Shown in pieces: positions 16,942-25,805 of a stretch of 64,000 bases of DNA (within the stretch, counting starts at the first letter, position 1; every line of letters begins with the position of its first letter). The notes under the pieces are model-generated. The model was not told the DNA's origin and made no database searches. It saw nothing but the letters and a program-made list of their open reading frames with translations. Location of the stretch: positions 353,019 to 417,018 of the forward strand of contig NZ_JAFIQY010000004.1 of assembly GCF_022271435.1 (NCBI RefSeq), read 5' to 3'. Source of the DNA: Streptomyces monomycini. Its GTDB lineage: Bacteria > Actinomycetota > Actinomycetes > Streptomycetales > Streptomycetaceae. The position numbers and the translations under genes are program-made.

Positions 16942-17382
16942 GTGCCCTGTCCCACCTCCCGCACAGCCGCGATCTCCACCACGGCGCTGACCCTGGCCAG
17001 CGCCCTCACCGTCACCGCGGCGTCCGCACTCGACCACGACGACCGGCCCGCTCCCCCCGAGCGCCTCAACGCACAGGCCTTCTACGCCTCGTTCGACGTA
17101 TTGGCCCGCCAGATCAGCGGCCTGCGGGCGAGGATCAGCGAAGCCGACGGCACACCGGTGGCGGGCCTGCCGGTCACGTTCACCGTGGCCGGCGAGAAAG
17201 CCCTCCTCTGCGAGGCCACCACGGACACCGACGGCTACGCCGAGTGCAAGAAATCCCGCCTCCCCTCGCTCCTCGCGTCCGCCGTCAAACTGCTGACCGG
17301 CGGTTACGACACCACTTTCGAAGGCAACTCCCGGTACGCCCCCGTCTCCACCCACAATTCCGTGGCCGTGGACATGCGCTGA
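16942..17382 (+). CDS. small secreted Ig-like protein
   Basis: A 146-residue product. The GTG at 16942 has AGAGG seven bases upstream; the ATG five bases before it is in another frame and gives only a short Pro-rich peptide. The first 29 residues are a signal peptide (hydrophobic ALTLASALTVTAASA) with cleavage before LDHDD. The mature part has LRARISEADGTPVAGLPVTF, then TTDTDGYAECKK, the pattern of a bacterial Ig-like or surface-adhesion module with two cysteines that could pair. No enzyme motif is seen. A perfect inverted repeat lies just upstream. Confidence 0.75.
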   Translation: MPCPTSRTAAISTTALTLASALTVTAASALDHDDRPAPPERLNAQAFYASFDVLARQISGLRARISEADGTPVAGLPVTFTVAGEKALLCEATTDTDGYAECKKSRLPSLLASAVKLLTGGYDTTFEGNSRYAPVSTHNSVAVDMR

Positions 17383-17391
17383 CCCGGCCGG

Positions 17392-18591
17392 TCACCGACC
17401 GACTCGGCCGGAAAACGCGGGATACTCCGGCAGAGCCACGGTGCTGCTGACCTTCTCGCCCAGCTTGAGCATTCCGTTCAGGAACAGGGGGCGGGACAGC
17501 AGGGCGTTGCGAAAACGTATGCCGGTGGCGGTGCCGGGGGCGAGGAATTTCCCGGTACGGCCGCCGCCCGCCTGGCAGCCCCTGGCATACTGCCGCAGCC
17601 TTTTCTCGTACCGGGTGAAGGCCGTCCGGTACTCGCCCGGTGCTCGCGCGAGTTCACCGGCCAGCACGTATGCGGCGACCATCGCGGTGCCCGTGCCCAT
17701 ACCGCCGATGGCGGCCCCGCAGGCGGCGTCGCCGACGAGGCATACGCGCCCCGTGGACCAGGTGCCTACGTCCACCCGGCTGATCGAATCGAAGTGCAGG
17801 TCGGGCGTCTGGTGGAGGGAGGCGAGCAGACAGGGCACTTCCCAGCCGATACCGGAGAAGGCGTTGCCGATCAACTCCTTCTGCTGTTCGAGGTCATGCC
17901 GATCGTACGACACCGCGGGCGAGGCGAAGACCAAGAACGCCCCCGCCTGCGCCGAGTCCCGGTGGTCGACACCGATGGAGGCGAGTCGCCCCGGAACGTT
18001 GTAGCCGACCGAGCCCTTCTCCAGCTCCCCGTGACTGTCGTTGGGCAATTGCCAGGTGGCGAAGTAGTAGCCGAGGTGGTTGACGTAGCGCTCTTCCGGG
18101 CCGAAAGCGAGACGGCGGACATGGGAGTGCAGCCCGTCCGCTCCGATCACGAGGTCGAAGTCGCGTGAGGCGCCGCTCCGGAAGTCGACCCGCACGCCGG
18201 AAGAGGTCTCGTCGAGGCCGGTGACCGAGTCGCCGAAAAGGTACTCGGCGTACGGGGCGCTGTGCTCGTACAGCACCCGGGCCAGGTCGCCGCGGAGCAC
18301 CTCCATCTCACCGCCGGCGAACTCCGCCGGCAGTCGCAGCAGCGTACGGCCGTCTTCGTCGACGAAGCGCATGGGGCTGCCGCCGGTCTGGATGCGGCGC
18401 AGTTCAGGGAGCAGGCCCATACGGTCCAGCACGGTCCGATGTGTCTCGCCACGGAAGTCGACGGCCTGACCGCCTTCGCGCAGCGCCGGGGCCAGTTCGA
18501 CCACGGTGGGGTGGAAGCCGTGGCGCCCCAGCCAGTAGGCCAGCGCCGGACCGGCGACGCTCGCGCCGGAAATAAGGACGTTCCTGTTCAC
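17392..18591 (-). CDS. FAD-dependent monooxygenase (PHBH/TetX type)
   Basis: A 399-residue flavoprotein hydroxylase. The N-terminal Rossmann motif ISGASVAGPALAYWLGRHG binds the ADP part of FAD; a DG-type motif appears at DFDLVIGADGLHSHVRR and the FAD-ribityl GD motif at RVCLVGDAACGAAIGGMGTG. The length and layout match class A aromatic hydroxylases and tetracycline-inactivating TetX-like enzymes. It diverges from the TetR gene at 18701 across two palindromes, the usual layout for a regulator whose ligand is the substrate of the enzyme. The substrate itself is not predictable. Confidence 0.9.
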   Translation of the reverse strand: MNRNVLISGASVAGPALAYWLGRHGFHPTVVELAPALREGGQAVDFRGETHRTVLDRMGLLPELRRIQTGGSPMRFVDEDGRTLLRLPAEFAGGEMEVLRGDLARVLYEHSAPYAEYLFGDSVTGLDETSSGVRVDFRSGASRDFDLVIGADGLHSHVRRLAFGPEERYVNHLGYYFATWQLPNDSHGELEKGSVGYNVPGRLASIGVDHRDSAQAGAFLVFASPAVSYDRHDLEQQKELIGNAFSGIGWEVPCLLASLHQTPDLHFDSISRVDVGTWSTGRVCLVGDAACGAAIGGMGTGTAMVAAYVLAGELARAPGEYRTAFTRYEKRLRQYARGCQAGGGRTGKFLAPGTATGIRFRNALLSRPLFLNGMLKLGEKVSSTVALPEYPAFSGRVGR

Positions 18592-18624
18592 GTATCCCTC
18601 TTCCCATCTTCTCGTGCCCTAACT

Positions 18625-18639
18625 GTGTCCGGTGGACAC
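18625..18639. promoter_or_regulatory. inverted repeat, candidate TetR operator 1
   Basis: GTGTCC-GGT-GGACAC is a perfect 6-base inverted repeat in the 109-base gap between the divergent monooxygenase and TetR genes, close to the monooxygenase start. Confidence 0.6.
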
Positions 18640-18647
18640 TGATGCGC

Positions 18648-18668
18648 ACTGTGTACCATAGACACAGT
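18648..18668. promoter_or_regulatory. inverted repeat, candidate TetR operator 2
   Basis: ACTGTGT and ACACAGT form perfect 7-base arms around a 7-base centre (ACCATAG). Together with the site at 18625-18639, which shares the GTGT/ACAC element, it fills the centre of the divergent promoter region, as expected for a regulator repressing both itself and the monooxygenase. Confidence 0.65.
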
Positions 18669-18700
18669 TGGCTGGGCAGCGCCGAGGGCGGGAGCGGGAC

Positions 18701-19417
18701 ATGGGCGACGAGCACGCCGAGACGGTGCGGCTGCTGTGGGGGCCGCACCCCAGGCCCACGCGGGGCCCCAGGCCGACACTCGACCTGGACCGCATCGCGC
18801 AGGCCGGCATCCGGATCGCCGACTCGGACGGGCTGTCCGATCTCTCCATGCAGCGGGTCGCCGCCCAACTCGGCGTCACCAAGATGGCGCTGTACCGGTA
18901 CGTACCGGGAAAGGCCGAACTGATCGCGCTGATGGTCGAGGCCGCGATCGGCCCCTGCCCGACGTCACGAACAGCGCGTGGCGGCTGGCGAGAACAACTG
19001 GAGGACTGGGCCCGCCAACTGCTCACCGTCTTCCGCCGGCACCCCTGGACACTGGAAGCCACCATCGGGCCGCGGGTCATGGGACCCGGAGAGCTGTCCT
19101 GGATGGAGCGCGCCGTCTGCGCGCTGGACGGTACGGGACTGAGCGGCGCCGAGCGGATGGACGCGGCCGTCCTGCTGGTCGGTCACGTACGCTGCATCAC
19201 CCAGCAAGCCCGCGCAGCCGGCCCCGCAGGCAACCCCGAGGCCCAGCTCGGGGCCATCCTCGGTGACCTGATGCAGACACGCGGCGGCCAATTCCCCGCG
19301 CTCACCGCGGCCCTCGCCTCAGCAGCCCAATCCGACGGACAAGACCAGGCGTGGGAGTTCGGCCTACAGCGCATCCTGGACGGCTTGGCCACGCTCATGG
19401 ACCAGCGCACTCGATAA
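18701..19417 (+). CDS. TetR-family transcriptional regulator
   Basis: A 238-residue protein. The ATG at 18701 (MGDEHAETV) follows a GGGAG-like site; an upstream in-frame start at 18668 falls inside the operator palindrome. Residues ~30-80 hold the helix-turn-helix (IADSDGLSDLSMQRVAAQLGVTKMALYRYVPGKAELIALM). The helical C-terminal region (~90-235) matches TetR_C domains of the TetR class (WMERAVCALDGTGLSGAERMDAAVLLVGHVR). Divergence from the FAD monooxygenase and the two palindromes between them suggest that it represses that enzyme and responds to a substrate-like compound. Confidence 0.9.
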   Translation: MGDEHAETVRLLWGPHPRPTRGPRPTLDLDRIAQAGIRIADSDGLSDLSMQRVAAQLGVTKMALYRYVPGKAELIALMVEAAIGPCPTSRTARGGWREQLEDWARQLLTVFRRHPWTLEATIGPRVMGPGELSWMERAVCALDGTGLSGAERMDAAVLLVGHVRCITQQARAAGPAGNPEAQLGAILGDLMQTRGGQFPALTAALASAAQSDGQDQAWEFGLQRILDGLATLMDQRTR

Positions 19418-19559
19418 CCACGGCGCGCCCCCACCGAAGCCAACCACCAGGCCCCGACCGGCCCCGTACGCGCTGTCCCGCCGACCCCTCCCCTCCCCGC
19501 CCCGCCCCCGCCCCCACCCCCAACCGCACACCGTCCCACCCCGACCGAAGGTCATCTCA

Positions 19560-20090
19560 GTGTTCCCTGCACGGGTACGTACCGGCGCCCCGTTACTTCT
19601 GCTGATTCTCACCCTTTCCGGCTGCTCTTCCTTTTGGGGCTGCACCGACACGACGACGAAGCGCGGTGAGGCCGGCGTGAAAGTGCAGGTCGAGGACACG
19701 GACGGGCAGCACTCCGGCGTCACCGCCGAGGTCGTCGGCCAGCGCCTGGAACCCCACCCGCAGGAGCCCTCCAAAGGTGACCAGGTCCACTTCACCTACC
19801 GCTTCGACGGCACCCGCAAGACATCCGGCTCCGGAGTGGATGCCTGCGCGGTCGACAAGAAGCGCGTGGCCTTGCTGTGCCAGACGATCTATTCGTCCGG
19901 TGCGTGGCCCGAGCCGGACGGCACCCTCACGGGGGACGAATGGCTCGCCGTCGAGCACCCTGAGCAGGTTGCCGCAGTGCTGCTTCTCCCCAATGACCAG
20001 TCCTACGACCCGCGAACCTGCGAACAGGACCGCAAGGACGGTGGCGGGACACATCCTCCGAAAAAAGCCGGCAAGGGGGACCAGCTGTAG
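19560..20090 (+). CDS. hypothetical lipoprotein
   Basis: A 176-residue product. The signal peptide (PLLLLILTLSGC) ends in a lipobox LSGC with Cys22 as the lipidated residue, so the protein is anchored on the outer face of the membrane. The mature part has several cysteines (CTD, CAV, CQT, CEQ), which could form two disulfides, and a Lys-rich end. I do not recognise the fold. Codon 12 (19593-19595) is TTA, read in Streptomyces only by the bldA tRNA, so expression may be tied to development. A run of C-rich, Pro-type sequence precedes the GTG start. Confidence 0.7.
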   Translation: MFPARVRTGAPLLLLILTLSGCSSFWGCTDTTTKRGEAGVKVQVEDTDGQHSGVTAEVVGQRLEPHPQEPSKGDQVHFTYRFDGTRKTSGSGVDACAVDKKRVALLCQTIYSSGAWPEPDGTLTGDEWLAVEHPEQVAAVLLLPNDQSYDPRTCEQDRKDGGGTHPPKKAGKGDQL

Positions 20091-20194
20091 GAGGCCAAGG
20101 CTGTTGCCCTCGCGGCGCGGGCCTCCGGCACCTGAACAGCTCACGCCACTCCCCCGGAGTAGCTCGCGCCGGAGCGTGCGCCCGTCAGAGCCCG

Positions 20195-20650
20195 TCAGAG
20201 GGTGCCGGGGGAGCATACGGCGAGGTGTTTCAGTATGCCGGTGACCCGGTCGCGGGACTCGTCGGCGACGTCCATCGCCTCCACGCAGGTCCAGTACATC
20301 CCCTCCTCGTCCGCCGCGCAGACCACGCTTACCAACGCCTCACACACCTCGCCGAGCAGCCAGTTCAGCCCCTTCAAGGCCGCCAGGGTGTCCCGTACCT
20401 CGGAGAGCTGGGCCGCCCTTGGTCCACCGATCCTCGGCGCGGGGATCAGCAGTACCGCGCTCGTCCTCCCTCCCGCATCGCCCAACCCCCGCGCCCGGGA
20501 CCGCACTTCGTGCGGCCCGGATATCGCGAGATGACTGCCCACCGCCTCGGCCAGAGCCTGTGCCTGCCACGCCTCGACGACGATCTCCTGGACCGTCTGT
20601 GCCTGCGCCAGACCGCGCCGACTGGCCGCGATGATGCGCACCGCGTCCAT
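20195..20650 (-). CDS. conserved actinomycete hypothetical (DUF6099-like)
   Basis: A 151-residue helical protein beginning MDAVRIIAASRRGLAQAQTV and containing EIVVEAWQAQALAEAVG, a pattern I associate with a small Streptomyces family of unknown function (DUF6099). It has no signal peptide or membrane segment. A central Arg/Gly-rich loop is followed by two long helices with Cys residues (EVCEALVSVVCAADEEG). It is probably monocistronic and transcribed towards the lipoprotein gene. Confidence 0.6.
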   Translation of the reverse strand: MDAVRIIAASRRGLAQAQTVQEIVVEAWQAQALAEAVGSHLAISGPHEVRSRARGLGDAGGRTSAVLLIPAPRIGGPRAAQLSEVRDTLAALKGLNWLLGEVCEALVSVVCAADEEGMYWTCVEAMDVADESRDRVTGILKHLAVCSPGTL

Positions 20651-20784
20651 CCGCGACCCCCTCCCTCAGACCACTGTCAGCTTCGCCGCACCTACCTGCC
20701 ACTACCCAGCGTGAACTTGAAAGGCCGAAAAGGCCAGAGGAATTCGCAAATCTGTGGACAACCAAGACGATGTGGAAAGATCCT

Positions 20785-21138
20785 TCACTCCATAGAGTGA
20801 CGATTGGCTCGTTCGGCCCCCTTCACGGGAAATCGTGTCTCATTACGTTCGATCTTCGCGGCCAGCGCCTGCAGCACATCGATCCCCAGGGCGTCACAGA
20901 ACTGCAGGAGGTACGCCAGCACGTCGGCGACCTCGTCCTCGACCCGCCCGGCGGCCGTCGCGTCGCTCATGACCCGCGCCGACTCCTCCGGTGTCAACCA
21001 CTGAAAGATCTCGACGAGTTCGGCGGCCTCGACGCTGAGCGCCGCGGCCAGATTCTTGGGGGTGTGGTACTGCTTCCAGTCGCGGGCCGCCGCGAACTCG
21101 GCGAGCCGCTTCTGCAATGCATGGAGATCTTCACTCAT
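20785..21138 (-). CDS. MazG-like nucleotide pyrophosphohydrolase
   Basis: A 117-residue all-alpha NTP pyrophosphatase of the short MazG/RS21-C6 type. The metal site is visible as LSVEAAELVEIFQW (ExxE) and VEDEVADVLAYLLQF (ExxD). Such enzymes cleave NTP or dNTP to NMP and pyrophosphate and clear non-canonical nucleotides. The ATG at 21138 overlaps the stop of the upstream ATPase by 4 bases, so the two are translated together. The pairing with an OLD/RecF-like ATPase could make it part of a nucleotide-depletion or repair module, but simple housekeeping is also possible. Confidence 0.85.
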   Translation of the reverse strand: MSEDLHALQKRLAEFAAARDWKQYHTPKNLAAALSVEAAELVEIFQWLTPEESARVMSDATAAGRVEDEVADVLAYLLQFCDALGIDVLQALAAKIERNETRFPVKGAERANRHSME

Positions 21139-22811
21139 GCCCCTAGGTGTAGCACCCGCACCCCGGGCAGCCCTTCGGCGGCCGACGCGTCCCGTACCGT
21201 ACCGAGCAGCCGGACGTGCCCGCGCCCGACCATCCGTACGGCGAGTTCCAGCAGCGCCCGCGCCTGCCGGTCGTCGAGGCTGCGGTCCAGCCCGTCCGCC
21301 GTCAGCCCCAGCACCTGGCGGGCGGAGAGCACCTCGCCCGCCGGGTCCATGGCCAGCACCTCCGGGCCCGTCAGGAGCACCAGCGCGAGCGCGACGTAAC
21401 GCAGCTCACCGTCCCCGAGCTGCTCCAGCGGCGTCGCGGGCAGCCCGTCGCGCTCGACCAGCGCCCGTATGCCGACCGTGCCGCCGCGCTCCACCGGTTC
21501 GGCCCGCAGACCGGCGACCGGCCCGACACAGCCGGCGCGCACCGCCTCGACCAGCACCGCGTGCCGCCGCGCGCACTCCCGGCTCGTCCGTCCCAGTACG
21601 GCGGGAAGGTTGTCACAGGCGGTACGCAGCCGCCCGTCCCCGGCGGACCATCCCCAGCTTCCGCCGAACATGCCGCCGTCGTCCGCCGCCGCCTCACCGC
21701 CGCCGGAGCCGACCACGAAGCCTTCCGACGGGTCGGCCTCCGTACGCGCGTCGGCGCAGGCGGCGGCGCGAGAAGCAGCCCGGGAGGCACTACTGGAACC
21801 AGTGACGCCATAGGGCCCGGTGGTGCCATGGGATCCGGTGGCGCTACGGGGGCCGGTGGTGCCGCTCGGGTCGGTGGAACTGCCGGGCCCGCCCGGCCCG
21901 GGCCCCGGTTCAGTCCCCGATCCAGCCCCCGATCCGGTCCCGGGTCCACCGGACTCGACCGGACCAGGGGTCACGCCACGCAGCCCAGAAGCGCCCCCAG
22001 CGTTTTCCCGCCCTCCGCGGCCGGCGCCCCGTGCCCCGGCCGCGCGGGCTCCGGGCACGGCGCCGACCGCGCTCCCGTTCCCGAGTCCGCCCCCGGAGCT
22101 GCACCTGGTCGCGCCCCTCGGGCCCGGGCCGCTCGCCTCCGTACTCGCCGCTGCACCCGCGCCGCACCCGCCCGCAGGGCCTGCCCCGCGCATCACCTCC
22201 GGCCGCGGATCGCACGCGAACACCGACCGCAGCGCCACCACCACCTGCTCCGCCGCCGCGAGCACGAGCCGCTGCCCCGCCGTCTTGCCCGCAACCCGTA
22301 AGGGCAGCAGCGCTGTACCCAGGCGGTCGTCGGGCAGCGGCGCGCGCGTCACGGGTGTCGCTCCGGCCGTGTACCAGGCAGCCTGGACCGCGCGCCGGGC
22401 AGGGTCCGTCAGGGCCGTCGACAGAAGGGTCTCGCCACCGCCCGTCAGGCGCTCGCCGACGATGCGCAGTTCCGGCTCGGCCTGTACGGCGACATCGAGC
22501 CGGACCGGGCCGACCGGGCCGTCGACCGTGCAGCCGATGCGGAACCCGCGTCTGCCCTGCCCGTCGGGTCGCGCCCAGGCCGGTACGCACCCGGCCGCGC
22601 CACCCGGCGCCGCCGCCACGGCCCGTGCGAGCCGGGCCCCGCTGCCGAGCCGCGCGAGGATCTCGTACGCCTGCAGCACGCTGGACTTCCCGCTGCCGCT
22701 CGCGCCGGTCAGGAGGGTCAACGGGCCCAGCGGGAAGGTCGCGCCGCGGTGCGTCTTGAAGGCGGACAGACGTAATTCGGTGACCGCCGGGCGCACACTT
22801 TCTGTGTCCAT
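21135..22811 (-). CDS. AAA/RecF-like ATPase with large Gly/Pro-rich insertion
   Basis: A 558-residue protein. An AAA_21/OLD-type ATP-binding head: Walker A GASGSGKSS (36-44) after ELRLSAFKTHRGATFPLGPLT, signature-like LEQLGDGELRYVALAL, and a weak Walker B (EVLAMDPAGEVLS) with Asp-Pro-Ala-Gly in place of DEPE. Residues ~212-360, where coiled-coil or nuclease parts could sit, are a low-complexity Gly/Ser/Thr/Pro stretch, probably disordered. The C-terminus (RALLELAVRMVGRGHVRLLGTVRDA) resembles the D-loop/H-loop end of such ATPases. No TOPRIM domain is seen. It is coupled to the MazG-like gene. Confidence 0.75.
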   Translation of the reverse strand: MDTESVRPAVTELRLSAFKTHRGATFPLGPLTLLTGASGSGKSSVLQAYEILARLGSGARLARAVAAAPGGAAGCVPAWARPDGQGRRGFRIGCTVDGPVGPVRLDVAVQAEPELRIVGERLTGGGETLLSTALTDPARRAVQAAWYTAGATPVTRAPLPDDRLGTALLPLRVAGKTAGQRLVLAAAEQVVVALRSVFACDPRPEVMRGAGPAGGCGAGAAASTEASGPGPRGATRCSSGGGLGNGSAVGAVPGARAAGARGAGRGGRENAGGASGLRGVTPGPVESGGPGTGSGAGSGTEPGPGPGGPGSSTDPSGTTGPRSATGSHGTTGPYGVTGSSSASRAASRAAACADARTEADPSEGFVVGSGGGEAAADDGGMFGGSWGWSAGDGRLRTACDNLPAVLGRTSRECARRHAVLVEAVRAGCVGPVAGLRAEPVERGGTVGIRALVERDGLPATPLEQLGDGELRYVALALVLLTGPEVLAMDPAGEVLSARQVLGLTADGLDRSLDDRQARALLELAVRMVGRGHVRLLGTVRDASAAEGLPGVRVLHLGA

Positions 22812-22865
22812 ACGAGGACGCTAGGCAACCGGCGAAAGCAAAACCGTTACGGCTGCAACGCCTTC

Positions 22866-23255
22866 CTACGATCGGGGTACGAGACCCGCCGGCGGCTCGG
22901 CGACCTCGGTGCCGACGGGCGTGAGCAGGAAGACGTTGGTGTCGACCCGGTGCATCCCGCTGGCGAGTCCGAAGACGACGCCGCTGGAGAAGTCCAGGAT
23001 GCGTTTGGCCACGTCGGCGTCGGCGCTGCTGAGGTCGAGCAGGACGGGGATCTGCGCCATCAGGTACTCGGCGACCTCGCGCGCGTCGGCGAAGGTCTGG
23101 ACCCGGATGACGACGAACCGCCGCATCTCCTCGCCCGGTTCCTCGTCGGGCAGGGCACGGTGATCGGGCCACGAGGGCCATTCACTGCCGCTGCGAAGGG
23201 GAACGACCTCGGCGAGCCCTTCCCACTGTTCGTCGGTGGCGTCGGGCCCGTTCAC
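22866..23255 (-). CDS. SepF-like cell-division protein
   Basis: A 129-residue protein. I chose the GTG at 23255 because AGAGG sits seven bases upstream; an ATG at 23300 would add 15 residues but lacks a ribosome site. Residues ~45-120 are the SepF fold: FVVIRVQTFADAREVAEYLM, IPVLLDLSSADADVAKRILDFSSGVVFGLASGM, NVFLLTP. SepF links FtsZ to the membrane through an N-terminal amphipathic helix; that helix is not evident here, and the gene is outside the division cluster. It is therefore probably one of the accessory SepF-like paralogues that Streptomyces carry. Confidence 0.85.
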   Translation of the reverse strand: MNGPDATDEQWEGLAEVVPLRSGSEWPSWPDHRALPDEEPGEEMRRFVVIRVQTFADAREVAEYLMAQIPVLLDLSSADADVAKRILDFSSGVVFGLASGMHRVDTNVFLLTPVGTEVAEPPAGLVPRS

Positions 23256-23475
23256 CGAATCACCTCTCCCGGAGGGGCTGGACAACTTCGCTATCTGCAT
23301 CGCGCAATTGTAGGGATAAACACTTATACGACTTCGGGTGCGACACACGGATGGCGTCACACGGCTCCTCCATCCTGCACCATGGCCACTGATCAGCGCC
23401 GACACCCCGGGCATATATCCTGCGACGAGATCCCTTGTTCCTGTTCACTCCTCCGTCACGTAGGTCGGTTCCGTC

Positions 23476-24636
23476 ATGAGCGTCGATCCTCCCGGCCGCG
23501 GGCTGCGCGGCCTGCGCGGGCTCCGCAAGCCGGCGAAGAAGCGGCCGGCCGCCGCGGCGGCATCCGCCGGCCGCACGGACGAGCCGTCGGCGCCGGACAC
23601 CGGTGCCCGGTCCGCCGGCAGTGTCATCAATGCCACTCTTTACCGCGACGGACATCGCCTCAGTACCCACGAAACCCTCGCCGACACCTTCCGGCACCTG
23701 CGCACCACCGCCGGGTCCATGGCCTGGATCGGCCTGCACCGGCCGTCGTCCTCCGAATTGGTCACCCTGGCATCGGAATTCGACCTTCACCCGCTGGCCG
23801 TGGAGGACGCGCTGGAGGCCCATCAGCGGCCGAAACTGGAGCGTTACGGCGAGACCCTCTTCGTCGTCCTGCGGGCCGCGCGCTACCTGGACGATCCCGA
23901 GGAGGTCGACTTCGGCGAACTGCACGTCTTCGTCGGCCCCGATTTCGTGATCACCGTCCGGCACGGCGGCGCCCCCGACCTGCCCGCCGTACGCCGCCGC
24001 ATGGAAGCCGCCCCGGAACTGCTCGACCGCGGCCCCGAGGCGGTCCTGTACGCGATCCTCGACGCCGTCGTGGACGATTACGCTCCGGTGGTCGCCGGTG
24101 TCCAGAACGACATCGACGAGATCGAGACCGAGGTCTTCGGCGGCGACCCGCGCGTTTCCCGCCGTATCTACGAACTGTCCCGCGAGGTCGTGGAATTCCA
24201 GCGCGCGACGCGCCCTTTGAACAGCATGCTGGAAAGCCTGACCGCGGGCTTCGAGAAATACGGCATCGACGAGGAACTCCGCCGTTACCTGCGCGACGTC
24301 GCCGACCACGCCACCCACACCACCGAACGCGTCGACGGCTTCCGCCAGGCCCTCCAGGACATCCTCACCGTCAACGCCACCCTCGTGAACCAGCAGCAGA
24401 ACGCCGAGATGCGCGCTCTCGCGGAGGCCGGCTTCGAGCAGAACGAGGAGATCAAGAAAATCTCCTCGTGGGCGGCCATCCTCTTCGCCCCCACCCTGGT
24501 CGGCACCATCTACGGCATGAACTTCGATCACATGCCGGAGTTGCACTGGGTGCTCGGCTACCCCTTCGCCATCGTCCTAATGGCGGTCGTATGTACTGGT
24601 TTGTACGTCATCTTCAAGCGCCGGGATTGGCTCTGA
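23476..24636 (+). CDS. corA: CorA-family magnesium/divalent cation transporter
   Basis: A 386-residue membrane protein. The ~60-residue basic N-terminus is probably disordered. The CorA cytoplasmic funnel follows (LASEFDLHPLAVEDALEAHQRPKLERYGETLFVVLRAA, IDEIETEVF). Two C-terminal transmembrane helices flank the selectivity signature YGMNF near residue 346; the second ends with the usual basic tail (FKRRDWL). It moves Mg2+ or related ions as a pentamer. It is transcribed divergently from the SepF-like gene and looks intact and monocistronic. Confidence 0.92.
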   Translation: MSVDPPGRGLRGLRGLRKPAKKRPAAAAASAGRTDEPSAPDTGARSAGSVINATLYRDGHRLSTHETLADTFRHLRTTAGSMAWIGLHRPSSSELVTLASEFDLHPLAVEDALEAHQRPKLERYGETLFVVLRAARYLDDPEEVDFGELHVFVGPDFVITVRHGGAPDLPAVRRRMEAAPELLDRGPEAVLYAILDAVVDDYAPVVAGVQNDIDEIETEVFGGDPRVSRRIYELSREVVEFQRATRPLNSMLESLTAGFEKYGIDEELRRYLRDVADHATHTTERVDGFRQALQDILTVNATLVNQQQNAEMRALAEAGFEQNEEIKKISSWAAILFAPTLVGTIYGMNFDHMPELHWVLGYPFAIVLMAVVCTGLYVIFKRRDWL

Positions 24637-25394
24637 GTAATCGGCGTCAGCGCAAGCACGCTGCGGGGGTAACGCCGCGGGGAGCATGTGCAGCGCGCCT
24701 CCTTCAGCCCGCTGGGGAGAATCTGGGGAGAATGAGCTCAGCCGCCCTCTGGCCGGTATAGCTATAGGCCGCTACCCGCTCCGGCCCTGCCAGGCCGACG
24801 ACGAGCGTTCTGCATCACTGAGAGTGACGGTTGGACCGGAGAGGCAGCCGGGTGAGGGACAGTTGCTGCGAAAGTTGCAACCACCCTCGTCAGAGTCCTC
24901 CGCTGCGTAGCCGCCCAAGAAACAGCACCGCGTTGCCCACCGTGAGGTCGGGCCGCCGCCCCGTCCGGTCGATCATTGGCCTACAGCCACGGCGAGATCT
25001 TCCGCCACTACACACCAGGCAGTTCATGTCGATTACAGCTCTACAACGGGCGCTGGCCGTAGTGCAGATCGATGTGGTCATGCTGAAGTCGGTCGTCATC
25101 GACATGCAGTACGGCAACCCGACGATCGAGGAGTCCGCGCCGGAGAAGTTCCTTGTCGCAACGAAGTTGGTCGACCAGCTCGTGTTGACCTGCGCGGACT
25201 GAATTGAGTGAGACGCGAATGGGTCGGCAATTTGCCTGTGTGCGAGGTCGCTGTCCTTGACGCTGAGGTTTGGCGGCTTAGGCACTCGCCGCGTGACCAG
25301 CCGCCGCGCCGGTAAGATGCGGGCGATCACGTTCGCGGCAACGGCTCGTGTGTGCTCCAGGCCGGGGCGTGTAGGTTCGAATAAAGGGAGCACT
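24637..25394. other. gene-poor stretch with short tandem duplication
   Basis: No frame in these ~760 bases keeps the GC3 bias of a Streptomyces gene. An exact tandem copy of CTGGGGAGAAT lies at 24712-24722 and 24723-24733. Short protein-like runs in shifting frames (for example LAYSHGEIFRHYTPG at ~24980-25020, plus) suggest decayed genes. It marks the change from ordered chromosome to scrambled mobile DNA. Confidence 0.4.
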
Positions 25395-25754
25395 GTGACT
25401 CTGGCAGAGCGGCCTTCGCTGGCGTGGGATGTCGCCGACCTGGTGGCTCAGCAATTGCTGGTCGTGCCGAATCCCCTGGCCGCCTGGAACAGCGACACGT
25501 TCTGGGTCTCCGTGTGGGACTCGGCCCCTGGACAGGTCCTTGTCTCCCTGCACGTTCCGTGTGAGAGCGCCGATCCGTTCATCCAGTTGAAGATCGGGTT
25601 TGCGGTGACAGAGGAAAGCCCGAAGCTCCAGGCCGAACGTATCGTCGCCGCTGTCCGGCGCCCGCACCCCCTGTACGGCGCGGTGGTCTGTGCGGGCTAT
25701 CGAGAGTGCGCCGAAGCCTTCGGGTATATCTGGCCATCGTCGCTGGAAGAGTGA
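25395..25754 (+). CDS. small hypothetical protein
   Basis: A 119-residue product from the GTG at 25395, preceded by AAAGGGAG. It is soluble, with a Trp-rich centre (WNSDTFWVSVWDSAPGQVLVSLHVPCE) and an alternating beta/alpha look; the end (CAGYRECAEAFGYIWPSSLEE) keeps gene-like codon use. I do not recognise a family. It is followed by a hairpin (CCACCG / CGGTGG, 25763-25782) that could be a weak terminator. Confidence 0.55.
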   Translation: MTLAERPSLAWDVADLVAQQLLVVPNPLAAWNSDTFWVSVWDSAPGQVLVSLHVPCESADPFIQLKIGFAVTEESPKLQAERIVAAVRRPHPLYGAVVCAGYRECAEAFGYIWPSSLEE

Positions 25755-25762
25755 GTCACGAG

Positions 25763-25782
25763 CCACCGGTCAACTTCGGTGG
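25763..25782 (+). terminator. stem-loop after small hypothetical gene
   Basis: Arms CCACCG and CGGTGG separated by 8 bases start 9 bases after the stop at 25754. There is no T-run, so intrinsic termination would be weak; it may only protect the 3' end. Confidence 0.35.
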
Positions 25783-25805
25783 CCAAGGACAGTCGCCCAG
25801 GAACT

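Noticed and set aside
19440..19545. C-rich tract that might be a repeat array
   Set aside because: It is a simple Pro/Arg-type low-complexity run without regular unit or spacers; no CRISPR-like pattern occurs anywhere in the window.
24831..25202. 123-codon plus-strand frame
   Set aside because: Codon use changes along it and the first half is Arg/Ser/Pro-rich; only the last ~60 residues look protein-like and no ribosome site precedes them.
25360..25400. possible tRNA 3' half (GGTTCGAATA)
   Set aside because: The flanking bases cannot form the T-stem or an acceptor stem, and no D or anticodon arm lies upstream.
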